DNA from: Chryseobacterium piscicola
GTDB taxonomy: Bacteria; Bacteroidota; Bacteroidia; Flavobacteriales; Weeksellaceae
Length of the DNA: 64,000 nucleotides
Direction: 5' to 3'
NCBI RefSeq assembly: GCF_900156685.1
Contig: NZ_FTOJ01000003.1
Location: 186,001-250,000 of the forward strand
In this document: positions 44,206-52,508 of the stretch, piece after piece
Layout of the letters: the number at the start of each line of letters is the position of its first letter
Position numbering within the stretch: the first letter of the stretch is position 1
The notes under the pieces: generated by a model
Database searches by the model: none
What the model was told of the DNA's origin: nothing
The model's input: only the letters and a program-made list of their open reading frames with translations
Program-made: the position numbers and the translations under genes

Positions 44206-44257
44206 AGATAGATAATAGATTAGCCTATCAAAATCTATCATCTATTTGTCTATTATC
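44206..44257 (-). repeat. Right inverted repeat of the four-helix-bundle cassette, with local hairpin
   Basis: 44233-44257 is the reverse complement of 43783-43807 with two mismatches. A direct copy of AGATAGATAATAGAT at 44206-44220 precedes it, so the right end alone can also fold as a hairpin and may act as a terminator or mRNA barrier. Confidence 0.7.
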
Positions 44258-44293
44258 TATCCGTCTTAAACAAAAAATAAAAAAATAAATAAT

Positions 44294-46069
44294 ATGTCAA
44301 ATTTAAAAGGTGGCGAATTCCTAATCAAAGAAATTCCAGCAAACGAAATCTTCACTTTAGAAGAACTTTCAGAAGAACAAAAAATGCTTCGTGATTCTGC
44401 GAAAGAATTTATCGACAGAGAAGTCATTCCGCATCATGATCGTTTTGAGAAAAAAGATTATGCATTGACGGAAGAAACAATGCGCAAATTAGGCGAAATG
44501 GGACTTCTGGGAATCACCGTTCCTGAGGAATACGGAGGTCTTGGGATGGGATTCGTAAGTACAATGTTGGCTTGCGATTACGTTTCAGGAGGAAATGGTT
44601 CATTAGCAACAGCTTATGGAGCACATACCGGAATTGGAACACTACCCACTCTTCTTTATGGAAGTGAAGAATTGAAAAAGAAATATCTTCCAGATCTGGC
44701 TACAGGAACAAAATTCGGAGCGTATTGTTTGACTGAGCCAGATGCTGGTTCAGACGCGAATTCAGGGAAAACAAGAGCAAAATTATCTGAAGATGGAAAA
44801 CATTACATCATCAACGGACAAAAAATGTGGATTTCAAACGCAGGTTTTGCAGATACTTTTACATTGTTCGCAAAAATTGATGATGACAAAAACATTACAG
44901 GTTTTGTGATCAACCGTTCAGAATTGGAAGATCCAAACAGCCTAACTTTTGGTGAAGAAGAGCACAAATTGGGTATCCGTTCGTCTTCTACCCGTCAGGT
45001 TTTCTTCAATGACATGAAAATTCCTGTTGAAAATATGCTGGGTGAAAGAAACAATGGTTTTAAAATCGCTTTGAATGCATTGAATGTGGGTAGAATAAAA
45101 TTAGCTGCTGCAAACCTTGATGGACAAAGAAGAATCTTGAACCATTCGATTCAATATTCAAATGAAAGAAAACAATTTGGGGTTTCTATTTCAACTTTCG
45201 GAGCCATCAGAAAGAAATTGGCAGAAATGGCAACCGGAGTTTTCGTGAGTGAAGCTGGTTCTTACCGTTTAGCAAAAAATGTTGAAGATAAGATTGAAGA
45301 ATTGGTTTCTGGAGGAATGAATCATCAACAAGCAGAATTGAAAGGTGTTGAAGAGTTCGCAGTAGAAGCTTCTATTCTTAAAGTTTTCGTTTCAGATCTT
45401 ACTCAGGTTACTGCCGATGAAGGAATTCAGATTTATGGTGGAATGGGATTCTCAGAAGATACGCCAATGGAAGCAGCATGGAGAGATGCCAGAATTGGAA
45501 GAATCTATGAAGGAACCAACGAGATCAATCGTCTTTTAGCTGTCGGAATGTTAATCAAAAAAGCAATGAAAGGTGAATTGGATTTACTTTCTCCAGCAAT
45601 GGCAATTTCTAAAGAATTAATGGGAATTCCGTCATTTGAAGTTCCTGATTATTCTGAATTAATGAGCGAAGAAAAAGCAATTTTGGCAAATCTTAAAAAA
45701 GTATTTTTAATGGTTTCAGGAGCTGCTCTTCAAAAATACATGATGGATATTGAGAAGCAACAGCATTTATTATTAAATGCTTCTGAAATTCTTAACCAAA
45801 TCTACATGGCAGAATCTGCTGTTTTAAGAGCTGGAAAACACTTCTCTGCTGATTCTGTAGAAGTTGCAATGTCTCAATTGAATCTTTACAAAGCAATCGA
45901 AAAAATAATTTCAGCTGCCAAAGAAGGAATTGTTTCTTTCGCAGAAGGCGACGAACAAAGAATGATGCTTTCAGGTTTAAGAAGATTTACAAAATACACC
46001 AATAACCCAAATGTGGTGGCGTTGACTGAAAAGGTTGCCGCGCATTATATTGGGAAAGGACATTATTAA
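44294..46069 (+). CDS. Acyl-CoA dehydrogenase, long form
   Basis: An FAD enzyme of 591 residues that introduces the trans-2 double bond in acyl-CoA. The core is normal: GITVPEEYGGLGMGFVST, FGAYCLTEPDAGSDANS (FAD/substrate loop), MWISNAGFADTF, QIYGGMGFSEDTPMEAAWRD and the catalytic Glu region RIYEGTNEINR. About 170 extra C-terminal residues form a second helical domain, as in very-long-chain enzymes. It starts after the four-helix-bundle cassette and ends the cluster with a terminator. It should feed the electron-transfer flavoprotein. Confidence 0.95.
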   Translation: MSNLKGGEFLIKEIPANEIFTLEELSEEQKMLRDSAKEFIDREVIPHHDRFEKKDYALTEETMRKLGEMGLLGITVPEEYGGLGMGFVSTMLACDYVSGGNGSLATAYGAHTGIGTLPTLLYGSEELKKKYLPDLATGTKFGAYCLTEPDAGSDANSGKTRAKLSEDGKHYIINGQKMWISNAGFADTFTLFAKIDDDKNITGFVINRSELEDPNSLTFGEEEHKLGIRSSSTRQVFFNDMKIPVENMLGERNNGFKIALNALNVGRIKLAAANLDGQRRILNHSIQYSNERKQFGVSISTFGAIRKKLAEMATGVFVSEAGSYRLAKNVEDKIEELVSGGMNHQQAELKGVEEFAVEASILKVFVSDLTQVTADEGIQIYGGMGFSEDTPMEAAWRDARIGRIYEGTNEINRLLAVGMLIKKAMKGELDLLSPAMAISKELMGIPSFEVPDYSELMSEEKAILANLKKVFLMVSGAALQKYMMDIEKQQHLLLNASEILNQIYMAESAVLRAGKHFSADSVEVAMSQLNLYKAIEKIISAAKEGIVSFAEGDEQRMMLSGLRRFTKYTNNPNVVALTEKVAAHYIGKGHY

Positions 46070-46090
46070 GATGTTTCTTTTTTAAAATTA

Positions 46091-46124
46091 AACCTAACAG
46101 ATTTTAGATTTGTTAGGTTTTTTT
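46091..46124 (+). terminator. Terminator of the beta-oxidation cluster
   Basis: AACCTAACA pairs with TGTTAGGTT (11-nt loop), followed by a T run, 22 bp after the acyl-CoA dehydrogenase stop. Confidence 0.82.
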
Positions 46125-46434
46125 ATTTTTATAATAGACATTTTTTGTTTTTGTATATTCCAATAAAGATAAATTTCATGAAAACTCTTTTCAAAATAAA
46201 TTTTATCATTTTTCTAATGACTACAAACAACTAGCATCAGTTTAGGATAAAGAAGGGTAAAATATCATTTTCACATATTGTTATTGCAAAAGCAATCATT
46301 TAAAAGAAAGTTACATATTTTATTTTTCTATGAAGTACAAGGAAATAGCAATACTTCTTTACTAGATGAAATCGTTAGATTCGTCCCTGTTTTCTGCCAC
46401 TTTATTTTATCTTTACATTTTAAAAATAAAAAAA
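46125..46434. other. Intergenic with a possible gene remnant
   Basis: A signal-peptide-like start (MKTLFKINFIIFLMTTNN) runs from 46178 to a TAG at 46234. The same frame continues HQFRIKKGKISFSHIVIAK before another stop. This may be a decayed small secreted protein. Nothing else seen. Confidence 0.3.
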
Positions 46435-47127
46435 ATGAAAATTGAAATCTGGTCTGATGTGATGTGTCCTTTTTGCTACATCGGAAAAAAGAATTTTGAA
46501 AATGCTTTGGAAGAGCTTTCATTAAAAGATAAAATTGATGTAGAATGGAAAAGTTTTCAGCTTGATCCAAGTCTTGAAATGGGCGAAGCAATTACTACAG
46601 CTCAGTATTTTAAAGAAAAAAAAGGCTTTCCCGAAAATCAGGCAAAGCAAATGACTGCACAGGTTACCGAAATGGGAAAATCTGCGGGTATTGATTTTAA
46701 TTTTGAAAAGGCAATTATTACCAACACTTTTCAGGCTCACAAGCTCATTCATTTAGCTAAAAAAAATGATTTGGGTTCTGAAATGGAAGAAGAACTATTC
46801 AAAACTCATTTTCTTGAAGGAAAAAATATTGGAGACTCGGAAACACTCATCAATCTGGGAAAAAAAATAGATTTAGATTCTGATATGATTAAAGAAGCAC
46901 TTTCCAGTAAAGTTTTGGATCTCGAGGTAAAACATGAAATTATTGAAGCTTCTCAACTCGGAATTTCAGGAGTTCCTTTCTTTGTCATCAACCAAAAATA
47001 TGGTGTTTCTGGCGCACAACCCGTCGAAACCTTTAAGGAAGCGATAACTCAGGCTTATAATGAAAGTAGTTTTACATCTAATGATAATAAAGATCTTTCT
47101 TGCAGTGAGGATGATTGTAGTATTTAA
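46435..47127 (+). CDS. DsbA-family oxidoreductase (FrnE-like)
   Basis: A cytoplasmic thioredoxin-fold protein of 230 residues in the FrnE/2-hydroxychromene-2-carboxylate isomerase-like branch. The active site is CPFC (C11, C14) in WSDVMCPFCYIG, and the cis-Pro segment is LGISGVPFFVINQKYGVSGA. The start at 46435 (MKIEIWSDVMC) is chosen since the family begins there; the frame opens 23 codons earlier with sequence unlike it. There is no signal peptide. The C-terminus carries two extra cysteines (LSCSEDDCSI). Possible roles are thiol redox or glutathione-dependent chemistry. Confidence 0.88.
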   Translation: MKIEIWSDVMCPFCYIGKKNFENALEELSLKDKIDVEWKSFQLDPSLEMGEAITTAQYFKEKKGFPENQAKQMTAQVTEMGKSAGIDFNFEKAIITNTFQAHKLIHLAKKNDLGSEMEEELFKTHFLEGKNIGDSETLINLGKKIDLDSDMIKEALSSKVLDLEVKHEIIEASQLGISGVPFFVINQKYGVSGAQPVETFKEAITQAYNESSFTSNDNKDLSCSEDDCSI

Positions 47128-47428
47128 TAGTATAAACGCAGATGAAATGTAAAGTGTGTTTAAAAATGATTCTATAATTATATTTTATAGCCATTCTTTA
47201 GGTTTTAGGAAAATAATTTTGATGAAATTTAAACAGATACTTAATTTTAAATTATAATCTATTCGTCCTGATTTTTGCATCGTTTTTCTAAATATTTTAG
47301 ATGGATAAAGATGTGAAAAGTAGTTATACTGAGTATAGTTTTAACTTGCAGTGGCAAGTTTCCATCAGGTAAAATAATAATTTCAAATGAGCAGGCTAAA
47401 CTAATAACAACAACCCTACCCTAAAAAA
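47128..47428. other. Intergenic with a GC-richer hairpin
   Basis: No gene seen. A perfect 7-bp hairpin, AACTTGC-agtg-GCAAGTT (about 47343-47360), lies about 70 bp before the nucleosidase gene. It has no T tract and so could be a leader structure rather than a terminator. Confidence 0.4.
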
Positions 47429-48028
47429 ATGATTAAATTAAACAAAAACCAAATCTATAATTTAGAAGATATTTTATTCGTTTTCGCTTTAGAATTTGAA
47501 GCAAAAGAAATGTTTAATCACACCCAAAAACTCATTACAGGAATCGGAAAAGTAACCGCAGCAATCAGTCTTACAAAGGCAATTATTGAGAAAAAACCAA
47601 AGCTTATCATTAATCTTGGTTCGGCGGGTGGTTTTGGTTTCAAAAAAGGAGATGTGGTTTGTTGTACAAAATTTATCCAGCGTGATATGGATGTGAGAGG
47701 TCTTGGGTTTCAGAAATTTGAAACACCTCTTTCCAATATTCCCATCATTCTTGAAAATGGGATTGAAGTTGAAAATTTACCAGTAGGAATTTGCGGAACC
47801 GGAGATAGTTTTGAAACCAATCATCTCAATACAGAATACAACGTTATCGATATGGAAGCCTATGCATTAGCATTGGTTGCATGGAAAGAAAACATACCAT
47901 TTGTATCTCTCAAATATATTTCTGATGACGCCAATAGCGACGCGGCAGACGATTGGGCTGTGCAGGTACACCTTGCTGCAGAAGCTTTTAAAAATATTTT
48001 ATTTAGAGAAGAACAAGTTTCAAATTAA
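47429..48028 (+). CDS. MTA/SAH-nucleosidase-like protein
   Basis: A compact PNP_UDP-superfamily protein of 199 residues. Hallmarks are a short N-terminal strand (ILFVFALEFEAKE), GIGKVTAAISLTKAI (about 39-53), NLGSAGGF and the nucleoside-binding VIDMEAYALA, as in methylthioadenosine/S-adenosylhomocysteine nucleosidases. FVSLKYISDDAN carries the probable catalytic Asp. It is about 30 residues shorter than E. coli MtnN. The reaction expected is hydrolysis of the glycosidic bond of MTA or SAH, but substrate choice is not proven. Confidence 0.82.
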   Translation: MIKLNKNQIYNLEDILFVFALEFEAKEMFNHTQKLITGIGKVTAAISLTKAIIEKKPKLIINLGSAGGFGFKKGDVVCCTKFIQRDMDVRGLGFQKFETPLSNIPIILENGIEVENLPVGICGTGDSFETNHLNTEYNVIDMEAYALALVAWKENIPFVSLKYISDDANSDAADDWAVQVHLAAEAFKNILFREEQVSN

Positions 48029-48086
48029 TTTAAACTAATCTTTTAGAGCAAATAAATCAATTATTCATTTTTAATAGAAAATATTG

Positions 48087-48094
48087 TAATTTTG
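48087..48094 (+). promoter_or_regulatory. Putative -7 box
   Basis: TAATTTTG fits TAnnTTTG, 12 bp before the ATG of the gene at 48107. Confidence 0.45.
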
Positions 48095-48106
48095 TTGCCT
48101 TAAATT

Positions 48107-48619
48107 ATGACTGAACTAATAGAATATTTACCCTACGCTTTTGCATTGATTGTGGCGATTCCGTTTTTGGTATTGCTGAGACAGTTTGTGTACACTTATA
48201 TCAACTTAAAAAATAAGGAATTACAGCTTCTTAGCGTAAAATCAAATTCAGAAAACAAAACTCACTCTTACGAAAGAATGACTCTCTTTTTAGAAAGAAT
48301 AAAACCTTCAAATATCATTCAGAAATTTGATAAAGATTTGGCTATACACGAGTTTATATTCCTTACAGAAAAGTCGATTACCGAAGAGTTTGAATACAAC
48401 GCTTCTCAACAGCTTTATATCACTAGAAATTCTTGGAAAAACATCGTTGATTCTAAAAATGCCGTTGTAGAACTTTTGCATAAAACCTACAACAGTATGA
48501 ATAACAATGCTTCTTTAAGCGACTTTAAAACTGTTTTTCTAATGAACTATATGGGCGAAAACGACTATATAGCAGAAACCATCGAAGACTTGAGAAAAGA
48601 AATTTTACTTATTGCATAA
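48107..48619 (+). CDS. Membrane-anchored conserved protein, unknown function
   Basis: A 170-residue protein with one N-terminal membrane helix (YAFALIVAIPFLVLLRQFVY, about 10-29) and a cytoplasmic helical part containing SYERMTLFLERIKPSN and FDKDLAIHEFIFLTEKSI. It ends 25 bp before the pyrophosphatase gene, so it probably shares its transcript. This gene beside ppa is, from memory, a common arrangement in flavobacteria. I do not recognise a functional domain. Confidence 0.72.
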   Translation: MTELIEYLPYAFALIVAIPFLVLLRQFVYTYINLKNKELQLLSVKSNSENKTHSYERMTLFLERIKPSNIIQKFDKDLAIHEFIFLTEKSITEEFEYNASQQLYITRNSWKNIVDSKNAVVELLHKTYNSMNNNASLSDFKTVFLMNYMGENDYIAETIEDLRKEILLIA

Positions 48620-48644
48620 ACTAAAATATACATATTAATAAATA

Positions 48645-49256
48645 ATGATTCCAAAATTTAAAGCACATCCTTGGCACGGAATCTCCGCTGGAGAAAATGC
48701 ACCAGAAACCGTAAACGTTTTTGTAGAAATTGTACCTACAGATACTATAAAATACGAAATCGATAAAGAAACTGGTTTTCTAAAAGTAGACAGACCTCAA
48801 AAATTTTCTAATATTATTCCTGCACTTTACGGGTTTGTTCCTAGAACTTACTGTGATGCTAGAGTAATGAAATTGGCGGTTGACTGTGGCTCTACAGATG
48901 TTACAATGGGAGATCTAGATCCTTTGGATATCTGTGTATTGAGTTCTCATAACTTCAACTCTGGAGGAATTTTGATGGAAGCCCGCCCAATTGGTGGATT
49001 CAAAATGATTGATGGTGGTGAAGCTGATGATAAAATTGTAGCTGTTTTGATCGGAGATCACGCTTTTGGCCATTTTACAGATATTTCTCAACTTCCTGAA
49101 GCTGAAGTGAATAGATTAATGCATTATTTCCTTACTTACAAAAATTTACCAAACGAACCTGCAAAATGCAGAATCGATGAAGTATACGGAGTAGAACATG
49201 CCAGAGAAGTAATAACTGCTTCTATGGAAGACTATAACGAAAAATACACACACTAA
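48645..49256 (+). CDS. ppa: Inorganic pyrophosphatase, family I
   Basis: Hydrolyses pyrophosphate to phosphate and drives biosynthesis. The 203-residue protein has the metal-binding core DLDPLDICVLS (variant of D-G-D-P-x-D), YGFVPRTYCD, and later GGEADDKIVAVL (the usual D-x-K-D-K region, here D-D-K). It is slightly longer than E. coli Ppa (175), in line with Bacteroidota enzymes. It follows the membrane-anchored gene and has a terminator directly behind it. Confidence 0.93.
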   Translation: MIPKFKAHPWHGISAGENAPETVNVFVEIVPTDTIKYEIDKETGFLKVDRPQKFSNIIPALYGFVPRTYCDARVMKLAVDCGSTDVTMGDLDPLDICVLSSHNFNSGGILMEARPIGGFKMIDGGEADDKIVAVLIGDHAFGHFTDISQLPEAEVNRLMHYFLTYKNLPNEPAKCRIDEVYGVEHAREVITASMEDYNEKYTH

Positions 49257-49275
49257 TTTTAGCGTTTATGATATT

Positions 49276-49305
49276 AAAGCAGGCATTTTTGTCTGCTTTT
49301 TTTTT
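49276..49305. terminator. Terminator between ppa and the aminotransferase
   Basis: AAAGCAG pairs with CTGCTTT (10-nt loop) and is followed by a run of T. It sits between convergent genes. Confidence 0.82.
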
Positions 49306-49307
49306 CT

Positions 49308-50447
49308 TCAAAGATGTAATTTTAAATATTGCATTGCATCATAAATAATTTCATCTTTTTTCACAAAACTAAAACGGATAAAATCTGAATCATTCTTATT
49401 CTGATAAAAGGCTGATAACGGCAAACAAGACACTTTTTTCTCAACCGTAAGCCATTTTGAAAACTCAACATCAGTCATCGTTTTAGAAATATTTCTGAAA
49501 TTGACTATCTGAAAAAAACCACCTTGGGACTTTTTATTTAAAATAAATGGCGTTTCTGAAATCATTTCACAAAAAACATCTCTCTTATTCTGCATGATTT
49601 TTCTATTGGTTTCAGGATCAAAAACATCAAGATATTTCGCTATCGCGTACTGGCATGGTACATTGGTACCATAAGAAATATATTGTTGATGATTTCTGAA
49701 TGATTGAAGCAAGTCAGGAGTTGCTAATAGATAACTAACTTTCCAGCCTGTAGAATGAAACATTTTCCCGAAAGAAAAAATACTAAAAGTTCTTTTTCTA
49801 AGTTCAGGATGCAAAAATGCACTGTAATGTGAATGATTATCATAACAGTAAATGTCGTAAATCTCCTCTGAAATCACATAAATTTCTTGTTCCTTTATTA
49901 AATCATATAGATTTTGCCAATCGTCTGATGACCAGATTTTTCCAGTAGGATTTTGTGGGGTGTTAACGATTATTGCTTTTGTTTTATCTGTAATTAAAAG
50001 CTTTAATTTTTCCCAACAAATACTGAAATCTTCTTCAACTTCGTAATAAACAGGAACACCACCATTAATCACAATTGAAGGAGCATAAGTGTAATAAGAC
50101 GGCTGAATAATGATAACTTCTTCTCCAAATTTTAAAATTGATTTTAAAGAAGTATACAATGCAAAAGTAGAACAAGGAACAACGTTTACTTCTTCATTGC
50201 AGATAAGAACTTGATTTTTTCTTGAGGCATTAAACTCAACAATCTTATTTATTAACAAAGGATTTCCAGCAAGAGATTCGTAACTGTGAGAAATGCTGTC
50301 TGCAGATTCTTTAAGGTAAAACCTAAGTCGTGCATCAACCTCAAAATCTGGTAAACCTAATGACAAATCAAAACTTTGATGTTTCTGAGCTAGCAAAGAC
50401 ATTTGTGTAAAAAACGAATAATCAGTAAATTGTAAATTTGTTTCCAT
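49308..50447 (-). CDS. PLP-dependent aminotransferase class I (methionine/kynurenine aminotransferase-like)
   Basis: A fold-type I aminotransferase of 379 residues. SLGLPDFEVD (about 30) matches the opening of the YbdL/kynurenine group. NTPQNPTGKIW carries the conserved Asn. The PLP Lys lies in SIFSFGKMFHSTGWKVSY, and an Arg near the C-terminus (DFIRFSFVKK) should bind the carboxylate. The ATG at 50447 (METNLQFTDYSFF) is preferred because a -7 box sits 9 bp upstream; the frame opens 14 codons earlier, ahead of that box. A methionine-salvage or amino-acid role is likely. Confidence 0.9.
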   Translation of the reverse strand: METNLQFTDYSFFTQMSLLAQKHQSFDLSLGLPDFEVDARLRFYLKESADSISHSYESLAGNPLLINKIVEFNASRKNQVLICNEEVNVVPCSTFALYTSLKSILKFGEEVIIIQPSYYTYAPSIVINGGVPVYYEVEEDFSICWEKLKLLITDKTKAIIVNTPQNPTGKIWSSDDWQNLYDLIKEQEIYVISEEIYDIYCYDNHSHYSAFLHPELRKRTFSIFSFGKMFHSTGWKVSYLLATPDLLQSFRNHQQYISYGTNVPCQYAIAKYLDVFDPETNRKIMQNKRDVFCEMISETPFILNKKSQGGFFQIVNFRNISKTMTDVEFSKWLTVEKKVSCLPLSAFYQNKNDSDFIRFSFVKKDEIIYDAMQYLKLHL

Positions 50448-50456
50448 AGTTTCTAT

Positions 50457-50464
50457 CAAATATA
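50457..50464 (-). promoter_or_regulatory. Putative -7 box for the aminotransferase
   Basis: Minus-strand TATATTTG fits TAnnTTTG and ends 9 bp before the chosen ATG. This supports the shorter start. Confidence 0.5.
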
Positions 50465-50526
50465 ATAAAAAACTTAATTCGTCTATCATTTTAGATTTTT
50501 TTCTTAATTTTAAGAAAATATTTTAC

Positions 50527-51582
50527 ATGATTAAAATTCTGTTACCTCTTTTATCCGCGGTTATCCTTTCTTCTTGTGGAAGTACAAAATCTACGGTTAT
50601 AAAAAATAATTCTACAACTGCAGTCTCTACAAAATCTGCAAAAGAAGACAAGGTTTATAAATCTGCATACCAAAGCATTAGCTTAGAAAGTCTGAAAAAA
50701 AATCTTACAGTGATTGCGTCTGACGAGATGGGAGGACGAGACACCGGAAGCCCTGGGCAAAAGAAAGCCGGTGAATACATGATTAATTTTTACAAGCAAA
50801 ACGGAATTTCGTTCCCAAAAGTTTTAGGATCATTTTACCAGAAAGTTCCGGCATCTTACATGGCAAAACGTGGTGGTGGAAGTCTTCCTGATTCTGAAAA
50901 TATTTTAGCCTTCATTGAAGGAAGTGAAAAACCAGATGAGATAATTGTAATTTCAGGTCACTACGATCATGTTGGCACCCGAAAGGGAGTGGTTTACAAC
51001 GGTGCAGACGATGACGGAAGCGGAACTGTTGCCGTAATGGAAATCGCCAAAGCCTTTGAAACAGCTAAAAAAGAAGGTCATGGGCCAAAGCGTTCAATTT
51101 TATTTCTTCACGTAACAGGCGAAGAACACGGGCTTTTTGGTTCTGAATTTTATACAGATAATCCTGTTTTTCCTTTAGCTAATACCGTTGCTGATCTTAA
51201 TATTGATATGATTGGTCGTGATGATCCAGAAAATCGTGGTAAGCAGTATGTTTACGTCATCGGTTCAGAAATGCTAAGTTCCCAACTGAAAATAATTACA
51301 GAAGCTGCTAATAAAAATACGAACAAACTTGAATTAAACTATAAATATGACGATCCCGCAGATACAGAAAGATTATATTATAGATCAGACCACTACAACT
51401 TTGCTAAAAATAATATTCCGGTAGCGTTTTTCTTCGATGGTATTCATGAAGATTATCATAAACCAACGGATGATGTTGATAAGATTGATTTTCCTTTATT
51501 GCAAAAAAGAACGCAGCTAGTTTTTGCTACCGCGTGGGAATTAGCCAATAGAGCAGAAAGAATTGTTGTTGATAAAAAGTAA
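50527..51582 (+). CDS. M28-family zinc aminopeptidase lipoprotein
   Basis: An exported metallopeptidase of 351 residues. The leader MIKILLPLLSAVILSSC ends in a lipobox with C17, then a Ser/Thr/Lys-rich linker leads to the M28 domain. Zinc ligands are visible in ISGHYDHVGTR (His and, next, Asp), NGADDDGSGTVAVME (bridging Asp), TGEEHGLFGSEF (Glu-Glu) and, further on, DMIGRDD and FDGIHEDYHKPTDD (His). The protein probably trims peptides at the cell envelope. It is monocistronic. Confidence 0.93.
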   Translation: MIKILLPLLSAVILSSCGSTKSTVIKNNSTTAVSTKSAKEDKVYKSAYQSISLESLKKNLTVIASDEMGGRDTGSPGQKKAGEYMINFYKQNGISFPKVLGSFYQKVPASYMAKRGGGSLPDSENILAFIEGSEKPDEIIVISGHYDHVGTRKGVVYNGADDDGSGTVAVMEIAKAFETAKKEGHGPKRSILFLHVTGEEHGLFGSEFYTDNPVFPLANTVADLNIDMIGRDDPENRGKQYVYVIGSEMLSSQLKIITEAANKNTNKLELNYKYDDPADTERLYYRSDHYNFAKNNIPVAFFFDGIHEDYHKPTDDVDKIDFPLLQKRTQLVFATAWELANRAERIVVDKK

Positions 51583-51692
51583 TCATCTAGAAAAATAGTC
51601 TCTCCCAGAATAAACAGATTACTTGAATCTATGCATTAAGTAGATTTTTATAATCTTGAAAATTACCAAGAGTTTCTAAATTTTAGTAAATT
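51583..51692. other. Intergenic, no gene seen
   Basis: AT-rich DNA after the M28 gene. Together with 51822-51962 it forms a 400-bp stretch whose only candidate gene is the small ORF at 51693. Confidence 0.35.
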
Positions 51693-51821
51693 ATGAATAA
51701 AAAAAGTTTGCAAATTTGGTTTTACAGACTTTTTTTATACTTAGCGGAAAAAAAAATATATTCGAAGAGAATTGATTCTAGCAAAAAAATGTATAAAAGA
51801 CATCAAAAACTTTTGAAATGA
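51693..51821 (+). CDS. Possible small basic protein (42 aa)
   Basis: An ORF of 42 codons with an aromatic/hydrophobic first half (QIWFYRLFLYLAEKK) and a lysine/arginine-rich second half (SKRIDSSKKMYKRHQKLLK). It could be a short membrane-surface or nucleic-acid-binding peptide. There is no clear promoter and no recognised family. Amino-acid composition alone supports it, so it may be chance. Confidence 0.3.
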   Translation: MNKKSLQIWFYRLFLYLAEKKIYSKRIDSSKKMYKRHQKLLK

Positions 51822-51962
51822 TTTTTATTCTTACATAAGTTTTAGAACGAAAACCAGGTCTTTAAAATCAAAAAACGAATACAAACCAACCTCAAAGCCC
51901 ATAAATGCACATATTTGTGTTAAATTTTTGTAACGAAGTTATGCTTATATTATCTGAAACCA

Positions 51963-51970
51963 TATATTTG
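51963..51970 (+). promoter_or_regulatory. Putative -7 box of the histone-H1-like gene
   Basis: TATATTTG fits TAnnTTTG, 20 bp before the ATG at 51991. No -33 TTG is seen at the right distance. Confidence 0.5.
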
Positions 51971-51990
51971 CAACCTAAATTTTATTAGAC

Positions 51991-52167
51991 ATGAAAGAAC
52001 TTATTGAAAAAATCAACGCAGAATTTGAAGCGTTCACAACAGAAGCTAATCAACAAGCTGAGAAAGGAAACAAAGCAGCAGGTACTAGAGCTCGTAAATC
52101 AGCTTTAGAATTAAGCAAACTCTTCAAAGACTTCAGAAAAGTTTCTGTAGAAGAATCTAAAAAATAA
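51991..52167 (+). CDS. Histone H1-like (Hc1-type) small DNA-binding protein
   Basis: A 58-residue protein (MKELIEKINAEFEAFTTEA at the start) matching the short histone H1-like proteins widespread in Bacteroidota. An acidic N-terminal helix is followed by the basic segment KGNKAAGTRARKSALELSKL and a C-terminal FKDFRKVSVEESKK. It is a nucleoid-associated protein by family resemblance. It has its own -7 box and a strong terminator, so it is a single, probably highly expressed gene. Confidence 0.85.
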   Translation: MKELIEKINAEFEAFTTEANQQAEKGNKAAGTRARKSALELSKLFKDFRKVSVEESKK

Positions 52168-52178
52168 TCAGAATTTTT

Positions 52179-52206
52179 AACCGGTTTTATTAACCGGTTT
52201 TTTTTT
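52179..52206 (+). terminator. Terminator of the histone-H1-like gene
   Basis: AACCGG...CCGGTT (the two arms are near-direct copies of AACCGGTT) is followed by nine T, 11 bp after the stop. Confidence 0.88.
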
Positions 52207-52508
52207 GCCTTTTTTTGGGGTTTTGTGAAAAATGTTTTTAAAAGACAGCATACATTTAATGAATAAATAAAGTTTGACATAGATTTAAAATCCTCTTAAA
52301 GAAATGCAATTATTTTATAAACCTATGTTGAAATCACTACCCTTCTGCGTTATCAAAAAAATATATTTTCTTTCTTAAAACTATTCCTTCCGACATAGCA
52401 TTGAAAAAATATATAAAACAAAATTTCACTATTTTCAGTGATTTTTAAGTTTGTTTAAAATCTAAGCATAAAAATTTTTAACTTAGTGTATAAAAACAAA
52501 ACTAAATC
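52207..52508. other. Upstream region of the hydrolase-caspase operon
   Basis: About 300 bp of AT-rich DNA with no gene seen and no exact TAnnTTTG box before the ATG at 52509. The promoter must lie here but is atypical. Confidence 0.4.
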
